Positions 28,583 to 41,939 of a stretch of 64,000 bases of DNA are shown here, piece after piece. Below the pieces are notes generated by a model. That model saw only the letters and a list, made by a program, of their open reading frames with translations. It ran no database searches and was not told where the DNA came from. Made by a program: the position numbers and the translations under genes. Each line of letters opens with the position of its first letter. The first letter of the stretch is position 1. The DNA lies in NCBI GenBank assembly GCA_947846985.1, contig CANTUZ010000005.1:5408501-5472500 (forward strand). The letters run 5' to 3'. Origin of the DNA: Fratercula arctica. Its lineage: Eukaryota; Chordata; Aves; Charadriiformes; Alcidae.

Positions 28583-28701
28583 TAAAAAAAACAAAAAACC
28601 AAAAACCAAAAAAAAACCAAAAAAACCCCGAAAAAACCACACACAAAGCAAAAAAAAAACCAAAAAAACCCCCAAAAAAACCCCAAAACAAAAATGAAAA
28701 A
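28583..28701. repeat. A/C-rich low-complexity tract
   Basis: About 120 bp of A runs broken by CC to CCCCC blocks, such as AAAAAAACCCCCAAAAAAAC. It is open in one + strand frame, giving a Lys/Pro-rich 79-codon frame that is only an artefact of the composition. It resembles the tract at 41.26 kb but has fewer long C runs. Confidence 0.9.
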
Positions 28702-31328
28702 ATTGACCAACAAAATCAATCCCACCGATTCCTACTGGATTTCTTTAAAGGGGCTGCAACGTTGCTTCCTTACAGGTACGCATGAATTTGTATAAATGCA
28801 CTACTCCTTTTGTTCACCGCTATGGTAATATGTTATACACTTGGAGGACTATTTTGAGTGATCTGTGAATGCGGTGTTATTAAGGTTAACTGGTATCTGA
28901 GAGTGCATTGAAAGTGTTTGCGTTGGGAAAAATATCTAGCCACAACCTAATTTTGCTACAGGATTTGTACTGCTACCCAAAGCTAGTCTCTGGCCTCCAA
29001 AAACTGCAGTGGATCAGAAGGCATTGAGATGAATTTTTAATTTGTGACTTAATTTGTAAACAGGTAGTCAAATCTGCTTTTATTCTTCCCAGCCTTATCA
29101 CCCACATTACTCTGATTTGTAAAATTGCTTTGACATTTGATACTTGATTGTCTTTTGGATTCAAATCAAAGTTGACTTTGTTTTTCAGACCTGGATAGGT
29201 TAGGGAAAAGTACTTGAGAACTGCTAAAAGCCTTTAGTGCTTTTAAGAGTCATCTTTAAAACAGTATAATTGCCTCTGTTCTAATGAGATGTAATATGGT
29301 GGGGGAGGCATGTGTATCAAAGGAGGTATATTTGCCCAAGTACATGTCCTTCTGAAATCAGCTCCTGCTGCGTCTTTTGTGCTCCTTTTGGAGAACAAGG
29401 AGTAAGAATTGTAGCTGAGTTTGCTAGAGCTTGGAGCTGCTGACACAGGAAGATACATTAGAGTCCAGACTAAAAACCTGTTGAATGTCACTGGACTCTT
29501 CTCGCTGACTTGCAGAGTCGTCGTGCTGGGCGTAGGCGGTAACCTCTAGCCAGGGATACATCTCAGACAACTGGCATAATAAGAAGCGGATGTACTTGCT
29601 AACATGCTTTTAACATTTTAGTAAGGTTCAGAAAGCTTAGAAAAATGAAAAGAAGATATTAATTATGAATGTACAACTGATGCACAAGTAAAACCTGTGC
29701 TGGAAGTAACATGGAAATTAAGTAAGCTGCTGTTAATTTCCTTGCATCTCCAATGCTGAGTCCACTAATGGTGAACAAATCTTGCTTCAAAATACTGGTT
29801 ATGTGTAGGATCTCTGCTCCCCTACTCTAGGGAAAAAGGGAGTTGTCAGGGGCTTTCTGGTGAGTGCAACTGTATCATTGTCAGAGGGTCCTTAAATAAC
29901 GTATGGCACTAAACAGTCAACATATAATGAAATAAACTCTGCCATGCACCTTCCCAAATTTGGCCTCTTAAGGGAGCAGAGGTAAAAGATCCTGCTGTAC
30001 ATACCTCCATTGTCAGGAGATTTGCAACCCCAGGAGGCTGTTGTAGTCCTACAAGAGCTGGGGTTTGTCTTCATTTTTCTGGGAATTGAGTTCAGCTATA
30101 GAGTCTGTAATGTTGCCTGTGGTACCCGACTGTCTGCTGCAATGCGTGCCCCTACAACAGGAGCAATGTAGAAAAATATTATGTTTAATGGTGTTAAGAG
30201 TGAGAGAATAGCATGGAGCCTGCAATTTAAGAGGTGGTAGGTACTGTATCAAAATGTATTTATTGACAATTTATTTAAGAAATAGAAATTCCAAATTGCA
30301 CTCATTGTGTCTTATTAATCTGGGGAGGTAAACTTGAAGGCTGCTTGCTTTATATTTTTATTGTTTTAGTTCTCATTAACCATATTGCTACAAAGGTACT
30401 CACCTGTTCAGATAGTATCACTATTCCTTTACTTGAACTCTGTCTGCAGGCGTAAAAGGGAGAAAGGCACTTTGTTGCAAAAATTAATGCTTTCCAGTGA
30501 AAATATGTGCTGGAGTGCCTTTTACTATGAATACAGCCTGTGGTTTTGATGGATACGCATAGCCGTTTGATGGAGGGGGTTAGTAAGAGCATAAGAGAAT
30601 AGATTATAAAACTGGAGCAGGCTAGGAAGTAGTCTCCAACTGAAAAAACACGTTGTCTGCTTCTTTTATGTTTCTCCTGATAGAACAGAGCATTAGGGAA
30701 TAAAAAATGCATGAGCAGCGAGAACTTTTTAATTGGAAAAATAAATAAATTAAAGCAACATAATCCAAATATGGGAATCCAAGACCTCAGAGTTCTTATA
30801 AATAAGATATTCCGGCTGCCAACCTGAGGTTTTCAACTTCTCTAAACAAAGTCCTATGACTTAATTAAAATGTAATACATTTAAAGAATGTTAAGAGATG
30901 TATTTAAAACAGGGATTCACTGCTTTACTTACTGTAAAACACTTTCTCTTGAGAGAGAAGATGACATGGTGGTAGTGTTATTCAGCTAGGTAATTTACTC
31001 TCAACATTTGAATATGATTTTGTGACCCGGATTGCTTCTCTGCTCTTTAACCCGTAGCAGAAGCTGTCAGAGAAGTGGTTAGTTGGGTAGAGTGCTATAA
31101 TTGTGCATTACAGGTTCACCCAACTTCGGATCTGTGGTATTGTGGATTGGAAGTTAATTTTCACCTAGTCATTGTCCCTTTTGTTTGACAGAAAGGCAAT
31201 AAACTTTTTAGCATGAGAGATCTCCAGCTGGCATATCACATCAGCTGCTGTCAGGTCTGTATCGTTATAGTTATTGTAGTTAAGCTGCAAGGAAACGTTC
31301 AGGATGCATTTCAGCATTACTTGAGAAA

Positions 31329-31352
31329 ATATATATATATATTTTTTTTTTT
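31329..31352. repeat. (AT)n plus T run
   Basis: Six to seven AT units running into about eleven T. Simple repeat. Confidence 0.9.
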
Positions 31353-33605
31353 AAAGAATTTTTTTAATAGCCAGGGTTTTTCATTGAATGGCTAACGCAG
31401 AATGGAAGTGTGGGTGTGACCAAAGACTGAATCATGATATGTCTTAACCCAGTCCCTAATGATGATGAAAATTTATTTTTTTCACCCTAGATGGGTCAGT
31501 TAAACTTTTTTTTGTATACTACAATGATAGAATTGGGAGAAGGCCATGAGTGTTTATCAAAGTGCTGAAAAAGTACTATAGAAAACAAATTATAACAATC
31601 TTTACCTGGTTTAGATCCTTTGACCACCCTGAGAAGGCAGCAACCACTTATAGTCAGTACAGATACCTGGGGTACTGTGCTGCAGCAGAGAGGCCTCGCA
31701 TAGCTCCTGCTCTGAGTGGAGCAGGCATCTGCTTTGGTTTCTTTCAGGAGTTTATCCAGGTCCTGCTGATGTCAGTTACTGAAGAGTAGAATTCAGCCTC
31801 AGGGGGCTCAGTGAAGGGTCTTGAATGGGATTTTGTGGCACTCGCCTGAGTTCTAGGGGCCTGTGGAACCACAGGTTGGTAGCTGCAAAGCCCAACTACT
31901 GCTGAATACATAGTTAACAGTGTTTTTTCTTTTTTCTCTAATTTGGAACTGGGGACTTCTGGTGCTTTCCAGTGAATTGAAAATGTTGATAGACAGGTTG
32001 GTGACTTCAACAGGGCAGGAATAATGTTGTGCTTTACCATTGACATCTTGAATTCATTTTATTTGTATGCGATAGGTGTGTCAGAGAGAGAGGATGGATA
32101 ATGGTAGAGGAAGTAATCTTAAATCAAGACTGGCAAGCCTCAAATGATTTAGTCATTTCCTAAAGTGTGTGATTAGGTGTATTATCTCATTCTGAAATAC
32201 TTTTTGCATTGGTTCAATATACATTTAGGGGTTTTTTGGTTTGTTTGTTTGTTTTTTTTTTTAATGTCAAAGCAATAAACCCTTAACTTGAGGTGATTTA
32301 CTTACAAGAGCAATCTCTGAAATGTAGCCTGCATAGTTTGAAATGTATCTGGATATTTATGGATTTTTTTCCGGGGAGGTCTCCTGTTACTTGGTTCTAT
32401 TTTCATTTGTGGAGTGCTGATGGGGGTCACATAGACAGAGAGGCGATCATGGTAATTTGAGAATCAACCAGATAGAGCAAATGTTTTGGTTTTTTTTCCT
32501 TTCAGATTATAAAAACAATTATCTTGCTCCAGCCATGTAGATTAACTGAGATCCAAAACATAAATGAACTCTTCCATTTGAAGTGGTTAGCTAATCTCTG
32601 GAGTTTAGAACGGGAAGTCACATAGGATAATAATGAAGCTGAATTCAAATATGGTAGTATAATTTTAGTTAAATACTTTTATAAAAGCATTGGACCTTTG
32701 CCAAAGAGCAGATGAGAACCACTCTGAACTATTCAGAAGCTGACTTGAGATCTGCATCTCCATATAGCAAATAGTACGGAGTCTTTCCAAATGATCTAAA
32801 AACCTCCTGAGTGCTGCAGGGCATGAGAGGGCGACTGAGCAAACAGGACGGAGACTGCTGAAGTCTGTGAAATGAGCCCAGGGTTTTCTTGAGTGGTTTA
32901 GTACTTGGGGAATCTTTCTTTGACAATTTAGAACAGCAATAATTTCCAGAAGGTAATTATTTTTGGAAATCCGATCTTGTCAAAATCCTCAAGTTGACTG
33001 CAGGGAGATGGAGTTAACTTCAGCACTGCAAATAAATGCAGTTAACTGCATTTGTTACTACCCAAAACCTGACAGTCCCCATCATTGCACCACTTGGTGG
33101 TAGAGTAAACTGACAATGCTGTAATGGCAGATAGTGCTGCAGGAGCAGTCAGGTTTGTTCCTCGGGTGTGGGGAGCTGGGGACTTGTGGGCTCAGGGGTG
33201 GAAGGTGTCAAGGCTTGGAAATGCTGTGAGTGTGGCTGTCGTGGCTCTGGGATGTTACGTGGTGGCACAGATCTTGCTGCAGCAGCAGTGTAGTGTCCTC
33301 TCACTTCACATGTCATGCAGAACCACTTGGCATGTTTACAGCCTTACCTGTGTGTGGGAGAGCTTTATCCAGGCCTGTATTGTGTTTGGATGGTCCTGCA
33401 GTGTGTAAGGGGATCAAGCGGTCTCAGTAGTGAGTGTCAGCACAGCTGAGCTTGTGGTTCTGGTGCCATGGGGTGAGAGCTGCTTTGCGAATGTGCTAAT
33501 TGAGAGAACGGCAAAGGCGGTTTAGTCGTACACTTCAGACAGTGAGATATTTCTGGGAGTTGAGGAAGTACTCCATTCCTACACAGATGGTTGGTGGTTT
33601 GGTGG

Positions 33606-33647
33606 TTTGTTTTTTTTTTTTTTGTTTGGTTTTTTTTTTTTTTTTTT
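33606..33647. repeat. T-rich tract with TTTG units
   Basis: Runs of 14 and 18 T separated by GTTTGG. Low complexity. Confidence 0.9.
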
Positions 33648-36600
33648 AATTAAACATCAGATATTGGTCACTACTTCTAGTTTAAATATATTAATGATGT
33701 GAAGAACCATTGTTGTGATCTTTATTACCAATGTAATGGTACATCAAAGGAGCAGGAAGGTGAAAGATGATAGTTTGATCCTCAGCATAGGAGTAGGGTA
33801 ACATGCAATTTCCAGTCCTGTAAGTTGTTTTCACATCTGAGACCAGTCAGTAATGAAGGAATCAGTGGAAGCTGCATTACTTAGTTGAGCTGCAGTTTTA
33901 GTGGCATTCCCTTCAGCATGTCAAAAGTGAAAGCAAGTAACAAGCACTGTGTCAACAAATGCAACTAGAAGGGCTTCCTCAGCCCTCGCTGAATCTTTCT
34001 GTGTCGCACCAGCCACTTACCTTAAACTCAACTGAAAGATGTGCCGTGCACTATCCCTGGGGTGAAATCCTGGCCCCGGTGGAGTCTGCAGTGAAAACTC
34101 TCATTGGGTTCAGCGGAGCCATGCTTTCACCTCCCAAGCGTGTCAGATGTTGTGAGAAATGAGCTCCAAACCAGAGTGCTGTCCCTGGAGAGTGCTTTTC
34201 TGTCTCTCTGCCTGGCCGTTTCCATCAAAACTTAATTTTAGAACCAATATAATGGCTTGTTCTATGTTTACTGTATGTTTCATACACTTCCTCAGTCATG
34301 GCCAATTAGTTACTATGGAGAGAGTGGAGTGCAATGTTAGCTTTCAAACCACTGAGGCTAAAATGGGCAGTTGAAAAATACCATGGGAAAATGGAGATGT
34401 GGGTTATCCAAACCTGTGGTAAGAATTGAGGGAACACAGAATGAATTGTCCCTCTGTGGAGTTACAGAGACAGCGGTTAATGGGGAGGAGTGTCAGCTCT
34501 GGGGGGAGCCCAGTGCCATTGCACAGCGCTGAAACGACACTAATGGGAGGGCTCTGGCAGGAGTGTAGCAGTGAAGGCAGGACGTTAACAAGCAAAGCCT
34601 GTGGTCCTCAGCCTGCAGTTACGTTCAGTCACGAAAGGAAACTGGCTCTGGAATATGGATGAGATTATTTTATGATTATACACAAATCATTTAGTGATGA
34701 CATGAACCCCTTGATGAGATGATCCTGTGACAAGATACACTGTAAGGCAATTAACTTCTCAGCAAATGATTTTTTGGAGGGGGGAAAGAAGCTGTTTAGT
34801 AGAAAGGTTGCCTGTGGCTGGCTTCCTTTTAAATTTATTTTTGTAGCGGTGCAGAAAGGAGTTGGAATCAAAAGCCTGATTCTTCTTGCAGTTGCACCTG
34901 TCTTACTGTACTAGGTAAAGTGACTTTGGGGTTGAGAGTAGCATGAGACAGAAAGGAGGAAGGCTGCATATACTTTGTGAAGAAGGGCTGTTTCTCAGCT
35001 GTAAGGTACTTTCCTTCAGGTTCTGCTGTAATTGCCAGTTACGAAGACCTGTGTGCTGCAGATCCTGGGCCAGGGACCGTCATGTCTCCCTGTATAATGC
35101 AGGTAGATGTAATAGAAGCAAAATTCAGTCCTGCCAATTCTCATTCAACAAATGTCTTGTGGCAAACACCAACAGTAATCTTAGAGGGTTTTTTTATTTT
35201 TTTTTTCCATGACAAAATGGAGATGACATAAACCATGTAACCATGGTTTTACCTCTTTGTTCTGCTAGAATTTTATTTTGGGGTTAATTTTGCTGCAAGA
35301 ACTGAAGTGCCAGTGCTGCTTTGTGCCATTATTATGATACACATTTTTACCATGTTGCTTTCTGATGTAAGATAAGCTTAATTGTTTACTTCTTGTTTCA
35401 TAGATACTTTAATATATTTTTTAATCTCATATCCATCTCGCTCTAAGGGCTTCTTCTTTAATTTGTGGGAGAAGAGCTTTTCTTCTTTTTGTATCTTAGA
35501 AGAACCCATTGAATTAATTTCTCTCTCTTATCTCTAGAATCTGTTTTGAATTGCTCAGTCTTGGTTTACTGATACTTGGCATCTGGGATGTACTCTGAAC
35601 ATTTGGTTCATCTGAGATGGGCTTTTGGTGTGATGTTTGGTATGGTAACAAATGAGAGTGTTGTGCTTTTAGCTTTCTTGTTAACAGTTTGCTTTATTCA
35701 GTGTTCTGGTTTAGAACCCGACTCCAAGCTTGCTGAGGTTAAGGGGTGTCTTTTAGTGACCTGGTGAATTTTAGTGTTCTCCAAATTTACAAGTGGATTT
35801 GTCTCCCTGTCTGTAGTGGATACGTGTGTGCATCGTAAAAACCCCTACTGCTACATATTTTATGCTCTGGGACTCGGATAGCGATAGTTGCTCACAAGTG
35901 GTAAAAAGATGCCAAAATACCTTTGGTGAGTCAGATGTTTATTTGAAAAGGGGCATTTGAGCTATGTGGCTCTCCTCTCTATATTGAGATGTTTAAAGAT
36001 AAGTACCTAAATTCACATTAATTTATAAGAGTTGTGGATGTTGATTCCTATGAGAAAAGTCTGTGTATGTAGATGATGTCTCCTGCAGCCCTTAAGTCGA
36101 GGCAGTCTTTTGACCCAGACACCACCTTGGTACTGCTATAGCCAAGCAGGCTGAATATGGGAAAACTTGGTCTCTTCACCAGAAACAGTGACAAGTACAT
36201 TCCTCTTGTGCTTCTGCTACTTGTAGATTATGTGCAAGTTTTATGGGCAATGCCAGGACCATGAACCACACGCTATTTACCTCAGATTTACCAGGTCAAA
36301 ATGGACTTTCAGGAACACTATTAAAACAGAAGCGTTGCTGTTGTGATTTAATGCTGGAAGGCAGCAAAGCACCGTACAGCCGCTGCCCCCACAGTGGGAT
36401 GGGGTGGATGAACTGGAAGGATGAAGCGGGGGTGGTGGAAAGTGAGTTGAGATAAATGCGGTTTAATCGGTAAAGCAAAAGCTGTGTGCACAAGCAGAGC
36501 AAGGTAAGGAATTCATTCACTACCTCCCATCGGCTGGCAGGTGTTAAGCTGTTTCCAGGAAGAACGGGGCTTTATCTCATGCAATGGTTACTTGGGAAGA

Positions 36601-37950
36601 CAAATGCCGTAACTCCAAACATTCCCCCCCTTTTTCTCCTTTCCCTCAACTTGTATTGCTGAGCATGATATCATATGGCATGGGATATTCCTTAGGTCAG
36701 TTGGGATCAGCTGTCGTGGCTGTGTCCCATCCCAACTTCTTGTGTACCCCCAGCCAGCTTGCTGGTGGGGCAGTTTGAGTAACAGAAAAGACCCTGACTT
36801 AGTGTAAGCACCGCTCAGCATTAGCTAAACCATGGGTGTGTTATCAACACTCTTTTGGTCACAAATCCAAAACACAGCACCATACCAGCTGGTTTGAAGA
36901 GAAGTAGCTCTATCCTAGCCAAAAGCAGTACAGTTCCTAAAGCTGAAATGTGCAATAACCGTTTGGGTGTCAAACTAGCTGTCTTAATACTGAAAATCCT
37001 GTGTTTCTGTCTGGAAAACTATGGATAGTGCATGTGCAGTGAAGTGCAAAGTGCTCTGGATAAATCATATATAAGATACGGTTCACCTCGTAGTTTGTTT
37101 TAATGTTTTTTTCCACAACTCTTGAAAATCCTAAGCAAGTGGCCAAATTTCTATTTCGGCCTAGAGTCTGACTCAGACTGTTTTCTGGGTTTCTTGCACT
37201 TTCAGGAATGCTATTTTTGTTATATGAAGATGAGTAAACACTGCAGCTTTGTACACAAGTTGTTAGCCTAGGGCTTAGACGCTCTTAAGACTGTTATTGT
37301 CAGGAACCAATTGTATCTGTTTTGTCATTTGCAAAGTAAAGTTAATAATACGGACCTTGTTTGTAAAGGTGTTTGAATTCACCTCAGGATTTCCAGATGA
37401 AAGATACCATACAGGTGTTATATTCTGAGAAAGACGGATTTCTGCCCTTCATGTTGCCAATGTCATATCACTTAGTTGCTCCAGTCCTCTGCTTTGAATC
37501 AATAACAATGATTGGTTTTACTTTAATGCCCAAGAAATACTGCTAAAATTCATTGATAAGTTTGTAAAGAAAACCCTGCGCGGGTAGCTAATATCTCTGT
37601 GAATTTACCCTTCTCAATTTGTGTGTGGAGAATAAACCTCCGAACTCGACAGTGAAATCTACTATTCTAACCATCTTTACTTGCATTTGTCGAACTTCCT
37701 CCTGTTTGTTAGAGGGTCTTGAAAGTTAATTTGCATTTCTCTTGAATGAAAAAAAGAGATTGTTTATAGAGTCTTATGTAGATACATTTTTATTTTTAAA
37801 TTTAGATTTGTAGTTGGAATATTTAAACTGAAAAGTAGAGTACATACACTTTATCTCTGATTATGTAGGAAGATCAGTGAAGTCATTTGGGTCACAGAAT
37901 TTGAAGAGAACTTAGAAACTGAGCATGAACTCTTGAGTCTTTTACCTAAC

Positions 37951-38285
37951 AGTACTTAAAGGGGGCCTACAGGAAAGGTGGGGAGGGACTCTTGATCAGG
38001 GAGTGGAGTGATAGGATGAGGGGTGATGGTTTTAAACTGAAAGAGGGGCGATTAGAAAGATTTAGATTAGTTACTAGGAAGAAATTCTTGACTGTGACGG
38101 TGGTGAGACGCTGACCCAGGTTGCCCAGAGAAGCTGTGGCTGCCCCATCCCTGGAGGTGTTCAAGACCAGGTTGGACGGGGCTTTGAGCAGCCTGGTCTG
38201 GTGGGAGGTGTCCTTGCCCATGGCAGGGGGGTGGAACTAGATGATCCTTAAGGTCCCTTCCAACCCAAACCATTCTATGATTCTA
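37951..38285 (+). mobile_element. CR1 LINE, 5'-truncated 3' end
   Basis: About 335 bp of the 3' end of a chicken-repeat-1 (CR1) non-LTR retrotransposon lies in sense orientation relative to NELL1. Diagnostic segments are GGGGTGATGGTTTTAAACTG, a stretch through AGGAAGAAATTCTTGACTGTG, CCATCCCTGGAGGTGTTCAA, GATCCTTAAGGTCCCTTCCA, and the terminal octamer ATTCTATG followed by a partial second copy. Severe 5' truncation and an octamer tail are typical of CR1 in birds and other reptiles. The short open frames here are 3'-UTR chance frames. Substitutions relative to the consensus I remember suggest an old insertion. Confidence 0.95.
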
Positions 38286-41259
38286 GATGCTATTACTGGA
38301 CACGTCCTATTTTTTTCTCCCAGAGCTGAACAATAACTTTTGATTAAATAGTTGGCAGTCACTATGGTATATTCAAAATTTAATAACAAAAGGTTTCCCT
38401 CAAAACCTAAGATTTTAATCTAAATTGCTTTCCTCAGTTAAGTGATTGTGAACTCCTGTACTATGACAGAGGAGATAGCACAAAAAAAAATCAAAATTTC
38501 CCTCAGGAAGATTATTTTTCTGAAACAGAACACTGGAAACTGAATGAATAATTCAGTTAAAGTAACTCCAGAACTGAATGCATGTCAAATAATGCATCCT
38601 ATCTGTAAACACTATCAAGAAAATCCAATCACGTTGGTATTGACACATTTTCATTGGGAGGCAAATAGGAAGCGGGTTGAAGGAGAAATATGTAAAGATA
38701 TCCTAGTATTTCTTTTCAAAATCAATTCTTAATCCCTTCAGAAGAATAGACATAAAGACAAATGCCAACATTGTATCTTAAAGCTAGAGACCGACGTAAT
38801 CATCAGTTTCTGTACGCAGTTGTGATTCATAAAATGTTGGATGAACTTTTTGAAGTGACTTATTTTTGTACAGTGGCCTGTGTTAGGAGGCCTGACATTT
38901 GCTTTTTCAGTTGTACTGAGTTTTTGCAGCCTCAGCTGGAGATGATAACAATTGTCAAGGTGGTCAACACCTCTGCAAATTAGATTAGGATAAACACAGA
39001 TGCAAAACATGCGGGAACCTCCCTCTCTCCTGTGACTTTATTACAAAAGTTGAGAGTGCTATTTCAAAGCATCTGCCACAAACAGTTCGATATTTTGTGT
39101 GACTTCTTCATACCCTTCAGTTTATTTAAAGGATCTGAGGATCCAGATGGATGTATACAGGATAATGAATGGTTGCAACAGAATGTTGGTTTTGAGGATC
39201 AGGTTTTGAATTGCAAAAATCTGTTTTGATGATTCACCCTGATGTTAGCAAGGGCTCCTGTGCAGTCATTGGAGGGGCATTCAGAGAGGGATTCATTTAA
39301 TGTAAGATGAATCATACCCTAGAAACACTTACGTCTCTTCATTAAATTAGTAAGTCTAGAGGACTAGCTTCACTGTAGGTGTAAACTTTTGAGACATCTA
39401 AAATTAGGTGCGATGAATTCAACACCTGTTGCTACATGGAAATTTATAGCTTCAAGAGAGTACGTGTGGCAGCCACATCAGGAACAAACCCCCCTGTTCT
39501 TGGGTTAATAGAGACCAGCAACTAAGAAATGAGGTTCCTGCTGTGCCTTAGCCGCTAGAATATTTAGACTGCAGCTATTTGTTAATTAACTGTACTACTA
39601 ATAAAATAAATCTCTCTGGTTCATATCTAGCCCGCAAATTTGAGAAGGCACGTTCCTGTTTTAGACCTGAAAGAATTTGGAGATGTCATGATTTTCTGTG
39701 CTACTTGTATTAACTCTTGGAATTGTCATCTATTTTATTGTTCAGAATTTTAGGCAGTTGCACCTCCTGATCAGTCCATGTTGGTTGATGTATTCTAATG
39801 CAAACAGACACAAAGTTTATTTTCATGTTATACTAAATATTTCAGCTATTTTGAAAATGCTTCTGGCATGGCAAATATTATATGTATGAACTAGAGCTGC
39901 ATCTCCACAAAAGTGGGGTACTCTCCAAGTGTTTACTTTCGTTTGTTAAAGTTGCATGTAAGAGATCTTCTTCACTGCAGGAGACAATTCCATGTCACGT
40001 TTTTTCCAGAGGGAATGTGGTCCAGTGCATGAGGTGGTTACGGCTCAGTCATGCCTGGTCTAATGGGCAGCATCCCTCCCCGACTCAGTCTCTGTGATCT
40101 TGGTTAACCAGACTTTCTGTGTTTCAGTTTGCACACATGTAAAATGACAATGTTTCCCTATTTTACTGGAACGTTATAAAGATGATAAAAATAATTTTAG
40201 ATTGAGTGTGTGGAAGGGAACTGTCTCCTTGTCCAACAGAGCCTGATTTCTAGAGAGGGTCTTCCTCTATGCAGAGAAAGGTGCGTGTGTGTATGTGTAT
40301 TTGCATGCAAATATTTTAGACGCACTTCCTTGCAGGAATCCACTGATTATTTTATAGATTTTCTGTTTTCTGTGTATTGTATTCATCATGTCACAGACGC
40401 CTGCTTGGAATGTGTCCTTGAGAAAGGTGTATCTGAGGATTGCATAAGAATACTTAATAAACCAAAGTGTGCAGATAGGGTAGAGATACAGATACAAAAC
40501 ACAAGGCTATCATTGGTCTTTGTCAATTAACAGATGTTTTCCTTACCACGTTTAGCTAAATAGGATACGTGGTTAGTGAATGTATTCTGAGCATGAACGT
40601 TTCAAGAAAGAAGGATTGGTTCACAGTTGTATTGCTCCAGGTTTATGGTTTAGTTCCTTTGAAATATGTCAGCATAAAGTAGGGGCAAATCAAGCTTTCT
40701 CTTGGAAAGTGAATGCAGTAATCATAAATCCGAAAGGTTGAAGTATGGAGTAGAGCTTCCATTAACCTAGAGACCTGGGTCTCCTCATGCTGGAGGGGCT
40801 ATTCAGTCTGCAGTATTTTTAGAGACCATAGTTCCCTGGAGTCCTTTTTCTAAGCATTCCTGTTCTTGTGAAGTGTATTGCGCATTTCTCTGTGTGGGTA
40901 TCAAAGCCAAGTGTATTGGAAACTGATCTCCAAGGAGCCTCTAGACCAGCACTTCATAAACTGGAAGTGTAGCAGGTATAATTTAGCTATTCATATGCCA
41001 AATACAAAGTATTGGTCAAGCATGGATAAAGCAATAGAAGGTGACACATCTCAACCCAGAAGATCAAGCAAGGGAATGAGAATGATGTGGAAGTTTAATG
41101 TAGCTGTGAAAAAAGAAGGATCCTTTTGTGTCTATTCAGCAACAGTAGTTTTTCAGCCTGAAAAACACCTATTTTCTTTCAAAATAAAACCAATACTTTC
41201 TCGTTACACTTTGAGATACGCTACAAAATGTTCATGCTTTATGGGTTTGTCTGAGTGTA

Positions 41260-41314
41260 AAAACAAAACAAAAACCCAAAAAACCCCCAAAAAACCCAAA
41301 AAAACCCCCAACCC
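41260..41314. repeat. AC-rich low-complexity tract with G-quadruplex pattern on minus strand
   Basis: A-runs alternate with C-runs. C3, C5, C3, C5 and C3 are separated by 6, 6, 7 and 2 A residues (41275-41314). The minus strand fits the canonical pattern of at least four runs of three or more G with loops of seven or fewer. Confidence 0.9.
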
Positions 41315-41905
41315 TGAAAAATCACCTGAATAATCAATAATATTTGATCAATTTGTAAGTGGCAAACATACGTGGATAATCCTGATGTCTGGATGAAACC
41401 CTGTTCCTAACTAGTTAGTCAAGTGCTACCGTAATCATTTTGTATGGACAGGGTGTCTTCAATGCCCGTGAAGTCTCTCTCCTCAAAAACCTGCTCTAGG
41501 AATGCTGCTTTGCTTACAGTGCTCTTGTGACTCAAACCATGAACCTGGCAGCCAGGGGATGTGCCCAGTTACTGGTTTTACTCCAGTGGCACATCAGTCA
41601 GCTCTGCTGGCTTTCAGCTGCCAATGTGTGTAGCTGGTGAAACTCTGTTCACTTATAGTTCACTTACATTTGAAAACATTTGTTTTCATCTTTATTAAAT
41701 CTACTGATTGAGAGTTAGTAATGCTGTCATGTTTCTTTGCTGATATTAATTCAAAAACTTTTTCCATGTAGTTCCAGTTTTATCTTTTTGTAGCTGTTTT
41801 ACCTTTGTGTGAGCAGCTTCCAGTTTTGCATCACTCTCCCTTTTTGTTGGGAGTTGTAGGACTCTTGTTTCTTCATCAGAGAATTAATATATGGTGAATC
41901 ATGTT

Positions 41906-41939
41906 CCCCCCCCCCCCCCCCCCCCCCCTTTTTTTTTTT
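41906..41939. repeat. C23T11 homopolymer tract
   Basis: Twenty-three consecutive C followed by eleven T. Long C runs are rare, unstable and error-prone to sequence, so the exact length is doubtful. The minus strand is a pure G run able to form G-quadruplexes. Confidence 0.95.

Noticed and set aside
28546..28785. 79-codon Lys/Pro-rich + strand frame
   Set aside because: Produced entirely by the A/C-rich low-complexity tract.
40878..41333. 151-codon + strand open frame
   Set aside because: It ends in a Lys/Pro-rich tail made by the AC-rich low-complexity tract, and I recognise no family in the rest.
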